Shown piece by piece: positions 1 to 12,956 of a stretch of DNA of 64,000 nt. The stretch's first letter is position 1. Each line of letters begins with the position of its first letter. Made by a program: the position numbers and the translations under genes. The notes below the pieces were generated by a model, which was not told the origin of the DNA, made no database searches, and was given only the letters and a program-made list of their open reading frames with translations. Origin of the DNA: Myxocyprinus asiaticus (lineage: Eukaryota; Chordata; Actinopteri; Cypriniformes; Catostomidae); contig NC_059393.1 in assembly GCF_019703515.2 (NCBI RefSeq), positions 12,108,001 to 12,172,000 of the forward strand, given 5' to 3'.

Positions 1-37
1 AGGTTTCTGTAGGTGTGTAGATGAGCGGAGCTCTTAC

Positions 38-138
38 CAGCAGTAGTCCAGTAGATGAGGAGTAAGAACAGGGATAAAGATGTGCTGCCAGTGCATGGGA
101 TAGAGCATGGCGGTGGACCCCTGTACGCATGCAGTTAA
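38..138 (-). CDS. dennd1b: dennd1b coding exon H (cDENN core, 101 nt)
   Basis: It encodes [20 protein letters not shown] followed by [13 protein letters not shown] and two bases of the next Cys codon. The acceptor is TTGTTGTAG and the donor is GTAAGAG. It continues SKLST of exon G directly into LTAC. The next exon, expected to start with the rest of the Cys codon and a PMPYLIG-like sequence, is outside the window. Too short to form a usable open reading frame of its own, it was found by reading the minus strand. Confidence 0.95.
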
Positions 139-744
139 CTACAACAAGAAAACAGAGACAAATGTACGAGGCTCCTTCGTATGATGGGCAAAGAAAACAC
201 TCCTTTTTGTGGGTGCATTGAACACGCCATTTAACAAGCTTTGCTTTAGGGGATTCCGTTTATTGTGTGCCAGGAGAGCAGGCAGTATCACATACAGGTG
301 ACTTTTTAATCTTACAAAGCTCGAAATGAAAATATACTTAATATTTAATACAAGGATATATATTTAATATATATAATTATATATTATAAAATATAATTTA
401 TACAATTAAATGTGGATTTTTGTTGTTGTTGTTGTTTTATTCTCTTCTCCACGTTTGCTCTGATGTTAACAGGACAGGTTCAAATCATCAATCATGGCCC
501 TAAAAATACACCAAAGCACAAGACTTAAGGTGTCAAATGTGTAGCAGCTTTGGCTCTGATACTATATTAATTATGTTTTATTACTGCTATACATACATAG
601 TAAATAATCTAACTCTACAAGCAGTGAACTGTTAATTACATTGCTGGCATGGATGTTTAATGAGTGAACACCCAAGTGACACTACACCACAGCCTGATTC
701 CCCCTCATGGCTACCTAGCAGTTGTAATGACCTGTGTGTACGAG

Positions 745-746
<2 letters not shown>

Positions 747-834
<88 letters not shown>
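747..834. repeat. (CA)44 microsatellite
   Basis: An uninterrupted CA run of 88 nt. Translations through it give meaningless His-Thr repeats. Probably length-polymorphic. Confidence 0.98.
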
Positions 835-836
<2 letters not shown>

Positions 837-1665
837 AGCTTCCTCATCTTTCAGATTAAAATAACATGATTAAATATGGAAAAAGAACAGAGGTCTGAAG
901 GCTCCTCTGGGACTTCATTAGGGCAAATTGCCAAAGAATGAAACATGAGTTAGCCAAGAGAGACTGTGAGCTGTTGGAATACCACAGGGAGTAGGGCTGG
1001 ATGGGGGGGTCTTGACAATTGGAGCTTCCAGTAATGTGCGAACCATGGCTCTGTACTATCAAGAGACCCCCCTTGCTCACTGACACACACAATATCACAA
1101 TTGACCAGTGAAACCAACCAAGCTTGGCGGTGGCACAACAGTTAGGTTACAAAATATCCATCCAAAGCCACACCTTCCCCTTATACGAGGTGCAGTTTTA
1201 TACGTCCTTAGACAAGATAAAAGGCCAAAGGCATACTTTATGCGAGTACGCGTCAGAAAATGAGAGCACTTGATCAATGCATAGCCAATGCGTGGTCCGG
1301 TTGAACATGCTTAACGTGCATTTGTGCATGACTGCGGTAGAAACAAACCTCAGTACTGAAGGGGGCAACAGAGTTACCTTAAAAGGTCTGTGCCATTAAA
1401 CTGGATGTGCTATTATTCGGGTAAGCTGCTATTAGTATATTGACTTCAACTTACTTGATTAGCAATATTCTCTTCAAACTAACAGTAGAAGCGGACAGTT
1501 CACACTAATGTCCGCTTTAGCACCCCTTGCAGCAACACTGAGACTGCAATGCGTACTTGCGTTGTGTTATCAGTTGTGATCTGACACATTTTTCAACACA
1601 ACAACACAGCGAAATGAAACGCCTGCATTCATTTTGTTGCAGCCTTAAGAGTGGTCGTGTTCCTG

Positions 1666-2208
1666 AAGCCCCGTTCACACTGCCAGTGACATCGCGCAAC
1701 GAAGCGACATGATCCCATACATTTTCAATGAGAGCACAGTGTCTTCCGGCGACACGAGCTGTCGCGACCGTTGGTGACAGAGATCACTGCGGGGAGCGAC
1801 AAGTACAGTTGAGAAAATTTCTACTTTATGCAAATGAAGAGCGACTACCAATGACAGTGAAGACAGAGGAGCTTACATCATCCTTCTCTAGGCAGTGAGT
1901 GAGATACTGGAGTCGACCGTTTGTCTTGTTTAATGATATGATGCATTAAGCACTGCTGCAGGTTATATAAAATGCTCTTCCGAGCAGAATGTGCATTTTT
2001 AGAGGCAAAAGAACTGATACCTTGTCAAATTAGAATGATATCTTGGTTTTATCAGCAGTATCATCTGTAATCAGCATTTCAAATGCTACTATGGCCGTCC
2101 ACCAATAATATTAGAGTGGCGGCAGCAGTAGGAATGCCCACCAGCGACACAGCTTGCAGAGTCTAGTGACACCAAGCGACAATGCCGCCAGCAGTGAGAA
2201 CGGGGCTT
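1666..2208. mobile_element. non-autonomous inverted-repeat DNA transposon
   Basis: The left end AAGCCCCGTTCACACTG is mirrored by the right end CAGTGAGAACGGGGCTT. The interior contains repeated GCGAC/GTGAC motifs and no coding capacity. A second, truncated copy with the same left end lies at about 49176-49268. I could not define a clean target-site duplication, so the superfamily is unassigned. Confidence 0.75.
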
Positions 2209-5200
2209 GAGCCTGCAGAAGTCGCTGCTGTTTGTTCCATTTCCATTCTGTGACACTGCGGCCTGCGAATGTAACTGCTCTGGATAAGACGTGACCTATC
2301 GAGTCACAAAAATAGTGCAGCTTTAATTAACAATAATTTACTGTCTTGCACTTTTGCATATGTAAATGTGTTGTGCAGTTCTCCAAAAATAACGAAAAGG
2401 CTTTGGTTGTGACAGATCTAATTTTGTCCGGGCAGTTTAGAAAAAAAATGAATATTTATGCCGTTTCTCACCAAGTGAAGTTTGGTTGATATCAAAGCTT
2501 TGAGACCCTTTCTGTACGCAATTTTTTTTCTCAAGGTCCATTTAATGAATCATGCTGAGAGGTCATTGCACTGTAAAGAAACACTTTTCTTTGACTGTGT
2601 CAACAGACTGCCATCTAATTTCATAGAGAGGAACCTTTCCGTACCATGTAGAAATGGGCAAGAAAGCTAAATAACAGATTCCAATTAATTTAACAATGTC
2701 AACAGACATGCCCAATTGGCTTGATTTATTCTCAGCTTAAAAGTGAAGCTGTGCCTTTTACTTTCAAAGATGAAGGGCAAGTAAAGGAGGTGGCGAAACC
2801 TAGATAAACATTAAAAGGTGGAATTCAAAAACAAATTACTCTAGATTTTTTTTCCCACGCAACATGTTAGCTCAAAACAGAGAGTTTCATCATTGCACAT
2901 GCCAGTCCAGCAAGAAAATCAATCATGATCTCCTTTTTGTGACCATTAAAGAGAAATACCTGTACCACTGCCACTGAATCTATAGTTGCCCCACAATGCA
3001 CTGTTGGAGTGTTGCTCCTAATAAAATATTTGCCGGCCTAATGAATAATTAATGAAGAAAGCCAAATAGTCACAAAAAGGAGAGTGTATGCTTGATATTG
3101 CTTTGAATGTAGAAGCCGTCCTCAAGAACAAATGCTGGATTATGGTTTGTTTGGATGCGGGGCTGGATCCTGCCGAGACCTGCGAGCGCTGGCGGTAATG
3201 AGCATGCCATGGACATGTTAAGTGGAGGTCTTCACTATGGAGACCAGCCAGAGATCATATTATACAAAGGTGACCGGCTTCAGAGATGCAACAGATAACA
3301 AACAAAGCCGATGTAAATCTGGCCATGTCAAAGAACACATGACACAATCCATATTCGACTTAACTAATTACTGACAGTACTGAAGGTAGAACTGAGGTTT
3401 CTTACAAGGAAATGAAAATCAGCTCTGCTATCATTTTATTGTGGCATATGTTTTTAATATTATATTTAAACAGATATTTAAAAAGAATGTTCCAACATAA
3501 GGTCTATCAAAGCTCTCTGCACCTAGATTGAAAGTCTATTGGCCAGTTTAGGCCATTGTAAATGCATTTCTGTAATCATGTTTTTTGTTTTTTTGTTTTA
3601 AGAAACTTGAGCACGAGTCGAAATTGCTATCTGTGATAATCAACAGAATGCCACAAATGCTTTATAAAAAACATTTAACTGGAAAATTTAAGAGAATACT
3701 GCAGTTCACCCAATTTTTCTTTCCAATTCTTTCTGAAGCGAAACACAAAAGGAAGTTTTAATGAATATCACAGTCCATTTTTTCAATGCAATGGCAGTTG
3801 ATAGTCAATCACTTTAAAGCAAAAAAAAAGGACCCAAAAGTATCATAAAAGTTGCCCATGTGACTCGTGCATTACAATGGAAGTCTTCTAAAGGCATTCG
3901 CTATAGGTTTCCTGAATTTTCATTTTTTGTTTTCAGTAAAAATATTGACGTCCATTCAACCATCATGAGTGCTATGAGAGAAGCTTGTTCATGTGAGAAT
4001 TAGTGTGGTTTTTAGCTACTTTGGTTTAATATTACACTTAAAAGTGAGTCATTATGAACTGCAAATGTATTGAAAATACAGAAATGGATATTCAAATTAA
4101 AACTGTCCCTTTCGTGCCTAAGAAAGCACATCATTTGTATTTGAAACGACATGAGGTTGAGTAAATTATGACATCATTTTCATTTTTAGGAGAACTATTT
4201 CTAAAAGAGAAGATCATATATGAATTTCAGGACAAAGTTTTGTTTGCTGACACTAAAACGATCTTGAAGGTCAATGCTCAAGCTGATTCATTCACAAATT
4301 TATTAAAACGTTTTTATTAAAAAAGACCAGACTTCAATGAGATCAGCAGCAAATATTTCTGCAGCTAAGCAGCATGTTAGAAGCTCTGATAGAAAGAGAC
4401 CTACAAATTTCTCTTTTAAGGAAAGAAAATAGAAGCTTTTTGCAGTCTTGGTTCAGCAAACTCGGGATTTGCCCAATCAGGTGACAATCCCAGAACTCTC
4501 ACTTCAAAATCAAACCATATTCATAGTCATCTCTAGGAGTACATTTGTACCATTTTGACATGCTGAGCAATAATATCCAGATAACATCTAAAGGTACACT
4601 TTGTAACACCTTTCCAGTGAACCCTATGTAAACAAGTTTACGAACATATTCCCCTACATCTAGGGAGAAGCTGGGGTTCAAAAATATCCATAGTAACTTC
4701 TCTAAGAATAGACAAAGACAAAAAAGGTCCTGTTCTTTGATAAGCACAACAAAGCTCATGGTGGAATCTGTGATTGGGGCAGGCTGGAGACTAGAGGTGT
4801 GATTCCCTCTGACAAGGGTGACAGTGCCACAGTCTGTGCTGACTTCTGCTTCCTGCGAGACTTCTCTCCTGGCCCTCTCCTTGTTTCCCAATTACCAAGC
4901 CGCTCGCTCCCCTCCTGTTGACAAACACACGGCTCTAGCTCTGAGCAGGGGGCGCTGGCACAGATGTATCGCTAACAAGGAGGTGGCATTAAAAAAAAAG
5001 TAAAGGTACAGGTAGGGCGCAGAGTGCCAAACACCACTAATCCACTTCCCCCACCACCAACCACAACATGATACCACCAAGAAGAGAACAGGAAATGCCA
5101 GAGGAAGACAAAATGTCTATTAAAGGTGTAGTAAGAGATGCTTAAGAAGGAACAAAAACACGTCGACATACTGCTGAGCAGAAGAAAAAAAAAAAGAGTT

Positions 5201-6689
5201 TGGAAAAAAGTGTGAGGGCAAAAGAAACCTCAGTGGCTAACGCCACAGGCCAAGACGGGATCGGGTCTTGTTAGCATACCACTGACAGCATGATGAGAAG
5301 GCGGCTGTCAAGACTCTGGGCCGGCCGAGGGGTCTCGCAGATGAAACGCGCTAGGGCCTCCCAGTTGACTAGTTAGAGGGATCCTGATGCAGCACAATTA
5401 TACTGGCATATGACAAGACTACACGGGCGGCTGCCTCCCAGAGCCTGCGACATGGTTTTAAAACAGTAGTACTTCTTACCTCTGGTCACAAAACAGCAAT
5501 AAGTCAACTGATGCATTGCTGTAAGATCATGATTTATTCCTTTGCTTTCCAATACAGGCAAGCACGCGCCCATGTTCTGCTAGACTGACACAGCAGGTAC
5601 ACTGGAGGCCCCAAACATCATGCATAATGGATTCTCTCTTTCTCCTTCTCTTTCCTCTATTTATCCTGTTGGCTCGCTGGAGAAACAGTAGCAGTTGGCT
5701 TTGGGCTGACCACACCCTGGCTATCTCTGACTTTAAAACTAGAAATGAAATGAATGAGATCAGCTGATTGTATAAAAACAGACAATGATCTGAGCCAATC
5801 ATTATTTCCTGTCAAAAGGGGGTGGAAAAAAATGTGCCAAACAGTTAAGCCTACAACTTTGCTTTGTGTGAAAGAAAATGTCTCTTGTGTGAAATTATTA
5901 TCATCATTACTGGGGCAAAATAAAAATGAAAATGGAAGTTGAAGCCACTGTGGCTTTTTATTTAAATGTAATCAATTCCTACTTGAGGTTTAGAGTGTGC
6001 AGACAAAACATTCTGACAAACTTCATGTTTGCTTGCATTCATCAGCAGATACCTTATGTCTAGGAGCTAAAGCATGTCACACAGTTCTGGGAGGCAACGG
6101 TAGGCAATCATTTTGATGACAGTCTTTGTGTCCAGCATTTCAGAATAACCAAAGCAACATTTGAGATGCTCTGTGATATTGATGATATTCTCTGAGTGAA
6201 TTCACAAAGTATTTACATTGCTTGTTGAGGCAGTCACATGATTTTTTGATTTGAAACTATAATTCTAGATACATTCTATAGAAATATATTCACTAAATGT
6301 GTTTCCATCATAGTTTATGCACGTCTTCTTATCCAATAAAAAATGTATCCACTTCAAGCATGTGTATATGTTGTTTATTTGCATCTTGAAGTTTCCATTA
6401 GCATTTTGTATGCAATATCCCAAAATCTGCATAAAAAGAAGTTTGCTGGAGACCCAGCTAATGACAGTAGAGTAACAAATTGTAAGCTTTGCACTGCTAG
6501 ATTTTGTTATAGCTAAAGCGGAGGCTTCTTCAGCTAAAAAGGGACAAGCTTTATCATTCAAAATTCAGTTAAAAGTGCTATATGTAAGATTGACAACAAG
6601 CATTTGAAATGGGTACTGCAGTCCAAATTCAAAATACTGGAGAGTTGTCTGCCCCAGACTCGAAGCTCATGCGGGTTGCCAGAATTTTG

Positions 6690-6866
6690 AGACGCTCAAC
6701 AAGACACATGATAAGATGCGCGGGTTGTCGGTCTCAGACGCGGAGGCAGCTGGGATTCGTCCTCCGCCACCCAGACTGAGGCGAATCGCTACGCAACCAC
6801 GAGGACTTAAAAGCACGTTGGGAATTGGGCATTCCAAATTGGGAGAAAAACAAAACAAAAGAATAT
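6690..6866 (+). mobile_element. 5'-truncated copy of the 55.5 kb SINE
   Basis: The segment from about ACATGATAAGATGCGCGG to TTCCAAATTGGGAGAAAA matches the 3' half of the tRNA-derived SINE at 55462-55926 in the same order and strand, ending in an A-rich tail. The tRNA-like head is missing. It is followed by a fragment of another repeat (AATAATCGGTATCGGC at about 6912). Confidence 0.8.
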
Positions 6867-8093
6867 TAATGTAAACTAATAATGAGCATTTTGTATCAGC
6901 AGATGTTCTAAATAATCGGTATCGGCACACAAAATATATAACTGTGCATCCCTACTTAAAAACTAAAAATTTGTTAATTTAATAAATTGGCCATATTTTT
7001 ATACACCTGTGCTTGCAGTCTTGCAGCTGCTTGGGGCTGCCAAGGAACAGAGGAAGACGGATGGTTTCAGGACTTGAGAAGATGAAAGTCTCTACTGAGG
7101 TGGAACCTTAATAGCACTTGCCTTCGTAGTAACTCTTTTGGCATATTAGTTTCATAAACTCAAGGTTGCCCACTGTCCCATTCCGCAAAACAGTAAATTA
7201 CATTAAGAGAGGGTGAAAAAAACTCTATTTACCCAAGAGACTAATGATTTACACATTCTAATCCCTCGTGTCAGTGAGCACACGGAATGAAGGCGGCAGC
7301 CCTGAGGAGTAAAATACTCCATGAATTGCGTCATTCCGACAGCCTCCTCCAGAGCTGAGGGGAGCCCCTCGGTTCCGGCACTGGCGGCCGGCACTTGCTC
7401 TCCCTCCGCAGATGGTCCTGGGGGGAATTGGAAAGATAGGGAGCGAATAACATCACTCGCCGCTTCCACCAACTGTCGTGAAAGTTTGGACCATCGTCCG
7501 CCCCTGTGCGATAAGCACCCACTCCCTTTTTCAGGCAGAAGAGCCAAACAGAAAATATGTGAAAGAGTCAGGGATCTAATAAGTGATAATTTAAAGCTAG
7601 CCTGATGCTACAGAGTGCAAGCATGAAGAAAAATAACAAATCAGAGAACTGAATCAGTGTACAGCAGTTCGCGGACACGCAGTTGTTTTTACAATTGTTA
7701 AAACAGCAACATTATGTCAGACTTTGTTTTGAGCTGTAATAATTGCAATCCAATTATGACATCCTGATGTCTCAGGACTATGTGTTGAATTGTGACATCA
7801 TGTATACCATATAATGAGGTAGTTGGAGATATCCAGCCCTAGTGCACAGAAAATGTTACAAGATCTTCTGCATCTTCTACAAGTGAGAAGACTATAGTCT
7901 CAAAAAAATAAACTCATCACACATCACGTTAATTTAAGGCAATTCAAAACACACATTACTTGAAATCCAACATCACTTCAAATGGATCCCAAAAGAGATA
8001 TTTTAATTTATTGTATACAACAATGTATATTGATATTTCTGAACAACAAGAAAGCTGTCTAAAGTGTAAATGAGAATGATAGCGGGAACTCAC

Positions 8094-8204
8094 AGTGCTA
8101 AGCTTGCTTGAGGTAATGATGATGCGTCGCTCGTGCAGCATGCTGGCGTAGAGGTGCAACATATTGTTCACATCTACTGCTACAAAGTACTCCGTTAAAT
8201 TTCT
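8094..8204 (-). CDS. dennd1b: dennd1b coding exon G (start of cDENN core, 111 nt)
   Basis: Thirty-seven codons starting RNLTEYFVAVDVNNMLHLYA and then SMLHERRIIITSSKLST. The acceptor is TTCTTCCAG and the donor is GTGAGTT. This is the entry to the core DENN domain. The string is nearly invariant in DENND1 proteins, and the His in MLHERR is characteristic of 1B. Phase 0 at both ends. Confidence 0.96.
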
Positions 8205-8751
8205 CTGGAAGAAGGGAAAATGGAAGGTGTTTGATGTAGAGGCACTGAAGTTTGACCTTTTATACAACTAAACATATACAGTACAGTACAGAACAGTTGC
8301 CCTATAGTACTTGGACACTTCCGCCATACTTAAAAATGTATGTCACTTAATTCGATAAAATAATCACAGCAAGTGGCATCTGCAAACAAAAATGCTTAAC
8401 CTTTACTAACTGCATTTTTCTGATCCTTTTTTCATGACTACAGTTCACCAACTTGTGGTTAGGTCACTTAAGTAGATGTATGAAGTCTCCCTCAAGTTCA
8501 TTCAGGTGCCCTTGCAGAGTGACCACAGGTGTATTTCATCACATTAACTATGGACATATTACACTTATACATGACAAACAGAAATTGTTCAAATACTTTG
8601 TCTTCATTTTGAGCAATACATGTATTGTTTTGTGATTTAAACCCTAAAATGTATAATGTTTTGCTTGAAAAAAATCAAATAAAAAAGTATTTCTTGCTTT
8701 CTTTAAAAGAAATGCCACTTGCTTAGATATCTATACAGGTATGTATATGAA

Positions 8752-9531
8752 TGGTAACACTTTACATTAATGGTCCCTTTGTTAAGGGTTAATAAAGGGA
8801 TTCATTAATAACTAATAAGTCATTTATAAGTGCATTATAGATGCTTTATAGTTACATGCATAAAAAGTAAGCATGTTACCTTTAACCAATATTTGCAATT
8901 AGTGAGCGTTTTAACCTGCATGTTATAAAGGCTTAAAAATTTGTTATTCATACTTGTATTAATCCAAAACATAAAATGCCCTAATTCATGATTTATGTCA
9001 CAATGTAGCAAAAATAGTCTATTTCAGTAAAATTAAAATAAGAAATAATGCTTTTTTGCTACAATCCACTTTCTTTTATATTCATTACTGTACTGTCTTG
9101 AAACCACGTTGATGTCATAAGAATGATGCTACTTCTACTTACCTAGCCCTAGTTACCTGAAGTCCAAAACACTTTTCAGGTCTTCGTGCATATTCACAGT
9201 ATTTAACGTATAATAAAGCCTGATGACCATTAAACCATTCTAAACTTTTATGTACAGGTTTATAATGTTGGCGACTCCTTATAAATGCTTTGTAGGTGTC
9301 CACTTTACATACATTTTCATAGGTTACTAATGTTGAATAATTGTTATTAAGCATTTATAACATGCAAGGTAAAATGGCTCACTGTTTGGGAGGGTTTGCA
9401 AGAAAGTCACCCTTTTTAGGCATGTTGTTATAACCACATATCAATGATTTATAATATGTATATAACATGGTTTTCAATGTACTTGTCTTTAATTAACCCC
9501 TTTAAAATCCCTACAGTGTAAAGTGTTACCA
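8752..9531. mobile_element. foldback DNA element with TGGTAACACTTTACA ends
   Basis: The sequence begins TGGTAACACTTTACA and ends TGTAAAGTGTTACCA, a perfect 15-base inverted terminus. The interior is rich in imperfect inverted repeats, with no transposase. It occupies 780 of the 1,450 nt of the intron between exons G and F. A related copy ending in ATTGTAAAGTGTTACCA lies at 49404-49686. Confidence 0.85.
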
Positions 9532-9654
9532 TCATATTTAATTAAATTACTGTAAATTCAGACATTTCTGAGTGCTCAAGAACTTTTTGGGGCCACTTTG
9601 TGTGTGTGCACTGTATACTAGGTTTGAAGACAACACAAAATGATTTATACTCAC

Positions 9655-9708
9655 ACTTTCAGGTATGGTGGGGAGACCATTCATATCAGGAGCTATGAAG
9701 TATGAATG
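9655..9708 (-). CDS. dennd1b: dennd1b coding exon F (54 nt)
   Basis: Eighteen codons, HSYFIAPDMNGLPTIPES, between acceptor TTCCTCAG and donor GTGAGTA. GLPTIPES matches DENND1B. The exon is in phase 0 at both ends, so skipping it would keep the frame. Confidence 0.94.
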
Positions 9709-10256
9709 CTGAGGAAAACACACAAAAACAGATAAAGAAAAGGTCACCATCAAGCAACCCTCCTGTTTTAAGTGTTTATGGGCCCTCTTCCTTACTGTCC
9801 GTTTCACCACCAACAAACTGTGATCGACATGAACTGTGTCTGTGCTTGTTAACATAAAATATACAGACAACAGATAAAATACATGAAGTCAACAAACGTT
9901 GATCCCCTGTGGACACTACCAGAGGCGGCCCCCGCATTGGAAAGAAAGTCTTTATTACGGTACAAAAACCAACTGCTCTGTTCTGACAGTATCAGTGGGG
10001 TCTGCCAGGCGTACGTTTGAACAGGCGAGCAGGTTTAATGTCTGGATCAAAGAGGCTCCGGAGCAAAGATCCCACACTGCATGCCAACTTTAGCACTTTT
10101 GTTTGTCTGTGCAGCACGCATCGCTCTTTTCCAAGGCACTTTTTCATGTAAAGAGTACCCATCTGTTGCTTAGCATACAGGTTAAACTTTTGCTGCCTTT
10201 GCATATGTTCAGTAAACAAATGGAAGCACAGCTCCTCTAATACTTAAAGAGATCTC

Positions 10257-10390
10257 TTAAAGGGATAGTTCACCCAAAAATGAAAATTCTGTGATCATTT
10301 TCTCACCTTCACCTTGTTACAAACCCATTTGACTTCCTTTCTACTCATGACAGATTTTGTTTTTTTTTTTTGGCTGAACAATCACTTAAA
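10257..10390. mobile_element. single arm of a TTAA-type foldback element
   Basis: TTAAAGGGATAGTTCACCC and the following A-rich block match the arm of the element at 27312-28219. Only one arm is present, so this is a fragment or a solo end. Confidence 0.7.
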
Positions 10391-11823
10391 ATTATTTGGC
10401 TTGGATGACAGTGATTAAATGATGACAGATTTGAAGGCATTGCTGTGCAATGTCAAAATGTATCTAGGATTTTCGATGTGTGTGTCCGGAGTTCTTTTGC
10501 TATAATCATAAAACATAAACAGTTTGAAGATACCAATAAAGCAGTCAAAGATCTTCCCCACAGTTTTCTTGTCCGTGTGCTGACACATGTTTATTTTCCC
10601 ACAGTGAGCAGCTGACTGCCCTCTGTGTCGTGGACTGTAGTTCCAGCTGGTGGTGGCTAACACTTTTCAGTGGTGTTTATAAAAATCACACATTATCAGA
10701 GCGCTTGTTATCACCGCACTGTGCCTGCCGCTTCCTGTAGTGTGATCAGGATACCAGACCCAGCACCCACCACCACTCCCAAATACACACACACACACAA
10801 TCTCTGATTTAGTAATTCTGCCCACACAACACTGATGAGAACCCCTCTTCCCAAATTCGACATGCAAACAAACATGATTCCAATCATTTTATTAAAGGAA
10901 TAGTTCTCCCAAAAATGACAATTATGTCACTTTGGAGAAGTTAAAATGGAACATAACAGAGATAAGTAAACCCTCCACCTGCTGGAAGACGGTTAAGACA
11001 ATTCCAAGAAATCCCTTAGGGTGACCTGACCAGGCTTTTTAGTTCATCAGATTTGCGCTGTATAGACTACTGTTGCACTGGAGTGTCTGAATGAAGCTTT
11101 AGAAAAGGCACATTTTTCTCAGCAATTAGTGCTCCGTGGTTCACTTTGGATGAAAAGCATCTGATAAATGCCAAGCAAAAAGTGAATATCATGAAAATTC
11201 CAACAGGAAAAAAACTAGGATTAGTGCCAAGACATGAAATAAAAAGTGTTTCAGTTCGCGTCAAAATAAAATGGCACATCATAATGTTTTACTGTAATGC
11301 ATTTGAGCAGATATTCAAGGGTTTGTGTTTATTATAAAACTTTTTTAATCCATATTCAGATTAAAAAATAAATGTAGGCTAACGGGCAGAGCATCAAGGA
11401 GATTTCTTGAGCACAATTGCCTTTTGCTTTTAATTCGAAAAAGACTTTTGATATTCGAAAAGAGAATACAGCAGAGTGGAAGAGCATGAATAATTTAGCG
11501 TCTTTGATTGTTTTCCAGAAAATAAGAAACTGGTAACAAGACCCAGGATGGTTTTTGCCATCCTTTAAAAAAAGGATAGAACTGGTTTATTTGGCAAAAT
11601 TGGAAAGCTGTCTCCCATGCGATTAGGGCAGCAGCTCTAGATTTCAGAACTGCCCCGTTCATTCTTTTCATCCCTCTCCCTTCAGTGCACTCACTCGCAA
11701 CTCACCGACTGCCTGCTTCCTGGATCTTTCACAACTTGCCCAGTGGCAAAATGTAAGTGGTTGTTCTTGTGAAATGAAGGAAAGGGTATAGATATATTAA
11801 ATGCACATCAATGAATAGATGGA

Positions 11824-12399
11824 TTAGACAGACAGACATACAGACAGACAGAAAGACAGATAGATAGATGACAAATGGAAAAAAGACAGACTGACAGACA
11901 GACAGATAATAAATGAGGGATGGAAAAAGACAGACAGACCGACAGACTGACTGACAGATAATTAACAAGTGATGCAAAAAGACGGACAGACAGACAGATA
12001 ATAAATGACGCATAGAAAAAGAAAGACAGACCGACAGACAGACAGGCAGATAATAAATGACGGATGGAAAAAGAAAGACATACCAACAGACAGACAGACA
12101 AAAAATAAATGATGGCTGGAAAAAGACAAACAGACAGACCAACAGACAGATAACAAATGAGGGATGGAAAAAGACAGACAGACAGACAGATAATTAATGA
12201 CGCATGGAAAAAAGTCATACCAACAGACAGACAGATAGACAGGCAGACAATAAATGACAGATGGAAAAAGACAGACCAACAGACAGACAGATAATAACTG
12301 ACAGATGGAAAAAGAAAGACCGACCGACAACCCATCCATCCATCCAGCAGACAGACAGATAAAAAAGAAAGATGGATGGAAGGATGGACAGACAGACAA
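11824..12399. repeat. GACA/GATA-rich minisatellite
   Basis: About 575 nt of ACAGACAG runs alternate with a non-repetitive spacer of the type ATAATAAATGACGGATGG followed by AAAAAG. The higher-order unit is about 45-60 nt and repeats roughly ten times with point differences. All three minus-strand frames are open through parts of it and read as Leu/Ser/Val/Cys-rich nonsense, an artefact of the repeat. Confidence 0.93.
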
Positions 12400-12875
12400 C
12401 TGCAATATTTTTTTGCAGCCTAATGGCAGCAGTAGACAAAATATCCAATAATTTGTAAACTACATCAAAATATAAGTCAAATAATTGTGATTTCAAACTG
12501 TGAACATTAAGGAGATGTTAAATCAATACATGATTCTACTACAAAATGTACATATAAGAATAATTAAGCTAACATGAGCATAATATTACTGACAGAAACA
12601 TCATCCACTTCTCTGTTGACTGACACTTCACAAATCACTCAAAAGGTTCCACAGTGCTTGTGTAATCATGTTTAACTAGTTACAATCTCTGATAGAGGGT
12701 TTGTCATTGACTGGCAGCTCCTTAAGACGGTGTTAACCTATGCTTGCTGCTGGATTTGATGAGTTGCACAAGTGGCCATTAGGGTTAATGCTGTCCAGCC
12801 GGCTCTTATCAGAGTGAGAGGCTGTTGGTCCTACTTCTGTTTCTAAACAAACCGTCAGCCCTCCCTGGTACCTAC

Positions 12876-12956
12876 CACACTCAGATTAACTGGCATATTC
12901 GGCTTTGGCACGGGGTGGTTGTGCAGCGTTTCCAACATGTCATTCAAGTTATCTTC
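12876..12956 (-). CDS. dennd1b: dennd1b coding exon E (81 nt)
   Basis: Exactly 27 codons, EDNLNDMLETLHNHPVPKPN and then MPVNLSV. The acceptor is CTCACAG and the donor is GTAGGTA. It corresponds to the linker between the upstream and core DENN regions. The HPVPK..TPVNLSV-like pattern is closer to DENND1B than to DENND1A. Confidence 0.94.

Larger units (their letters stand above)
139..8093 (-). other. dennd1b intron H/G, 7.95 kb
   Basis: No exon is seen. The intron holds an AT-rich patch near 350-420, a CA tract at 747-834, an inverted-repeat element at 1666-2208, a truncated SINE at 6690-6866 and a fragment of a TATCGG-type repeat at about 6885-6955. From about 2210 to 6650 I recognise no transposon or gene. 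Much of that part (for example 2850-3330 and 5200-5400) looks like single-copy sequence and may hold conserved noncoding DNA. Confidence 0.6.
9709..12875 (-). other. dennd1b intron F/E, 3.2 kb
   Basis: It contains two short fragments of the GGATAGTTCACCC foldback family (10257-10390 and about 10893-10930) and the GACA minisatellite at 11824-12399. Otherwise no gene or element is recognised. Confidence 0.6.

Noticed and set aside
660..869. Plus-strand open frames rich in His-Thr
   Set aside because: They are translations of the CA microsatellite at 747-834.
4499..4891. Minus-strand open frame of 130 codons in the first intron of the window
   Set aside because: Does not match any DENND1 exon or known domain; no acceptor/donor pair in frame with the gene.
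11729..12496. Overlapping minus-strand open frames of 90-175 codons rich in Cys, Leu, Ser and Val
   Set aside because: All arise from the GACA minisatellite, where several frames are open at once; no start context or domain.
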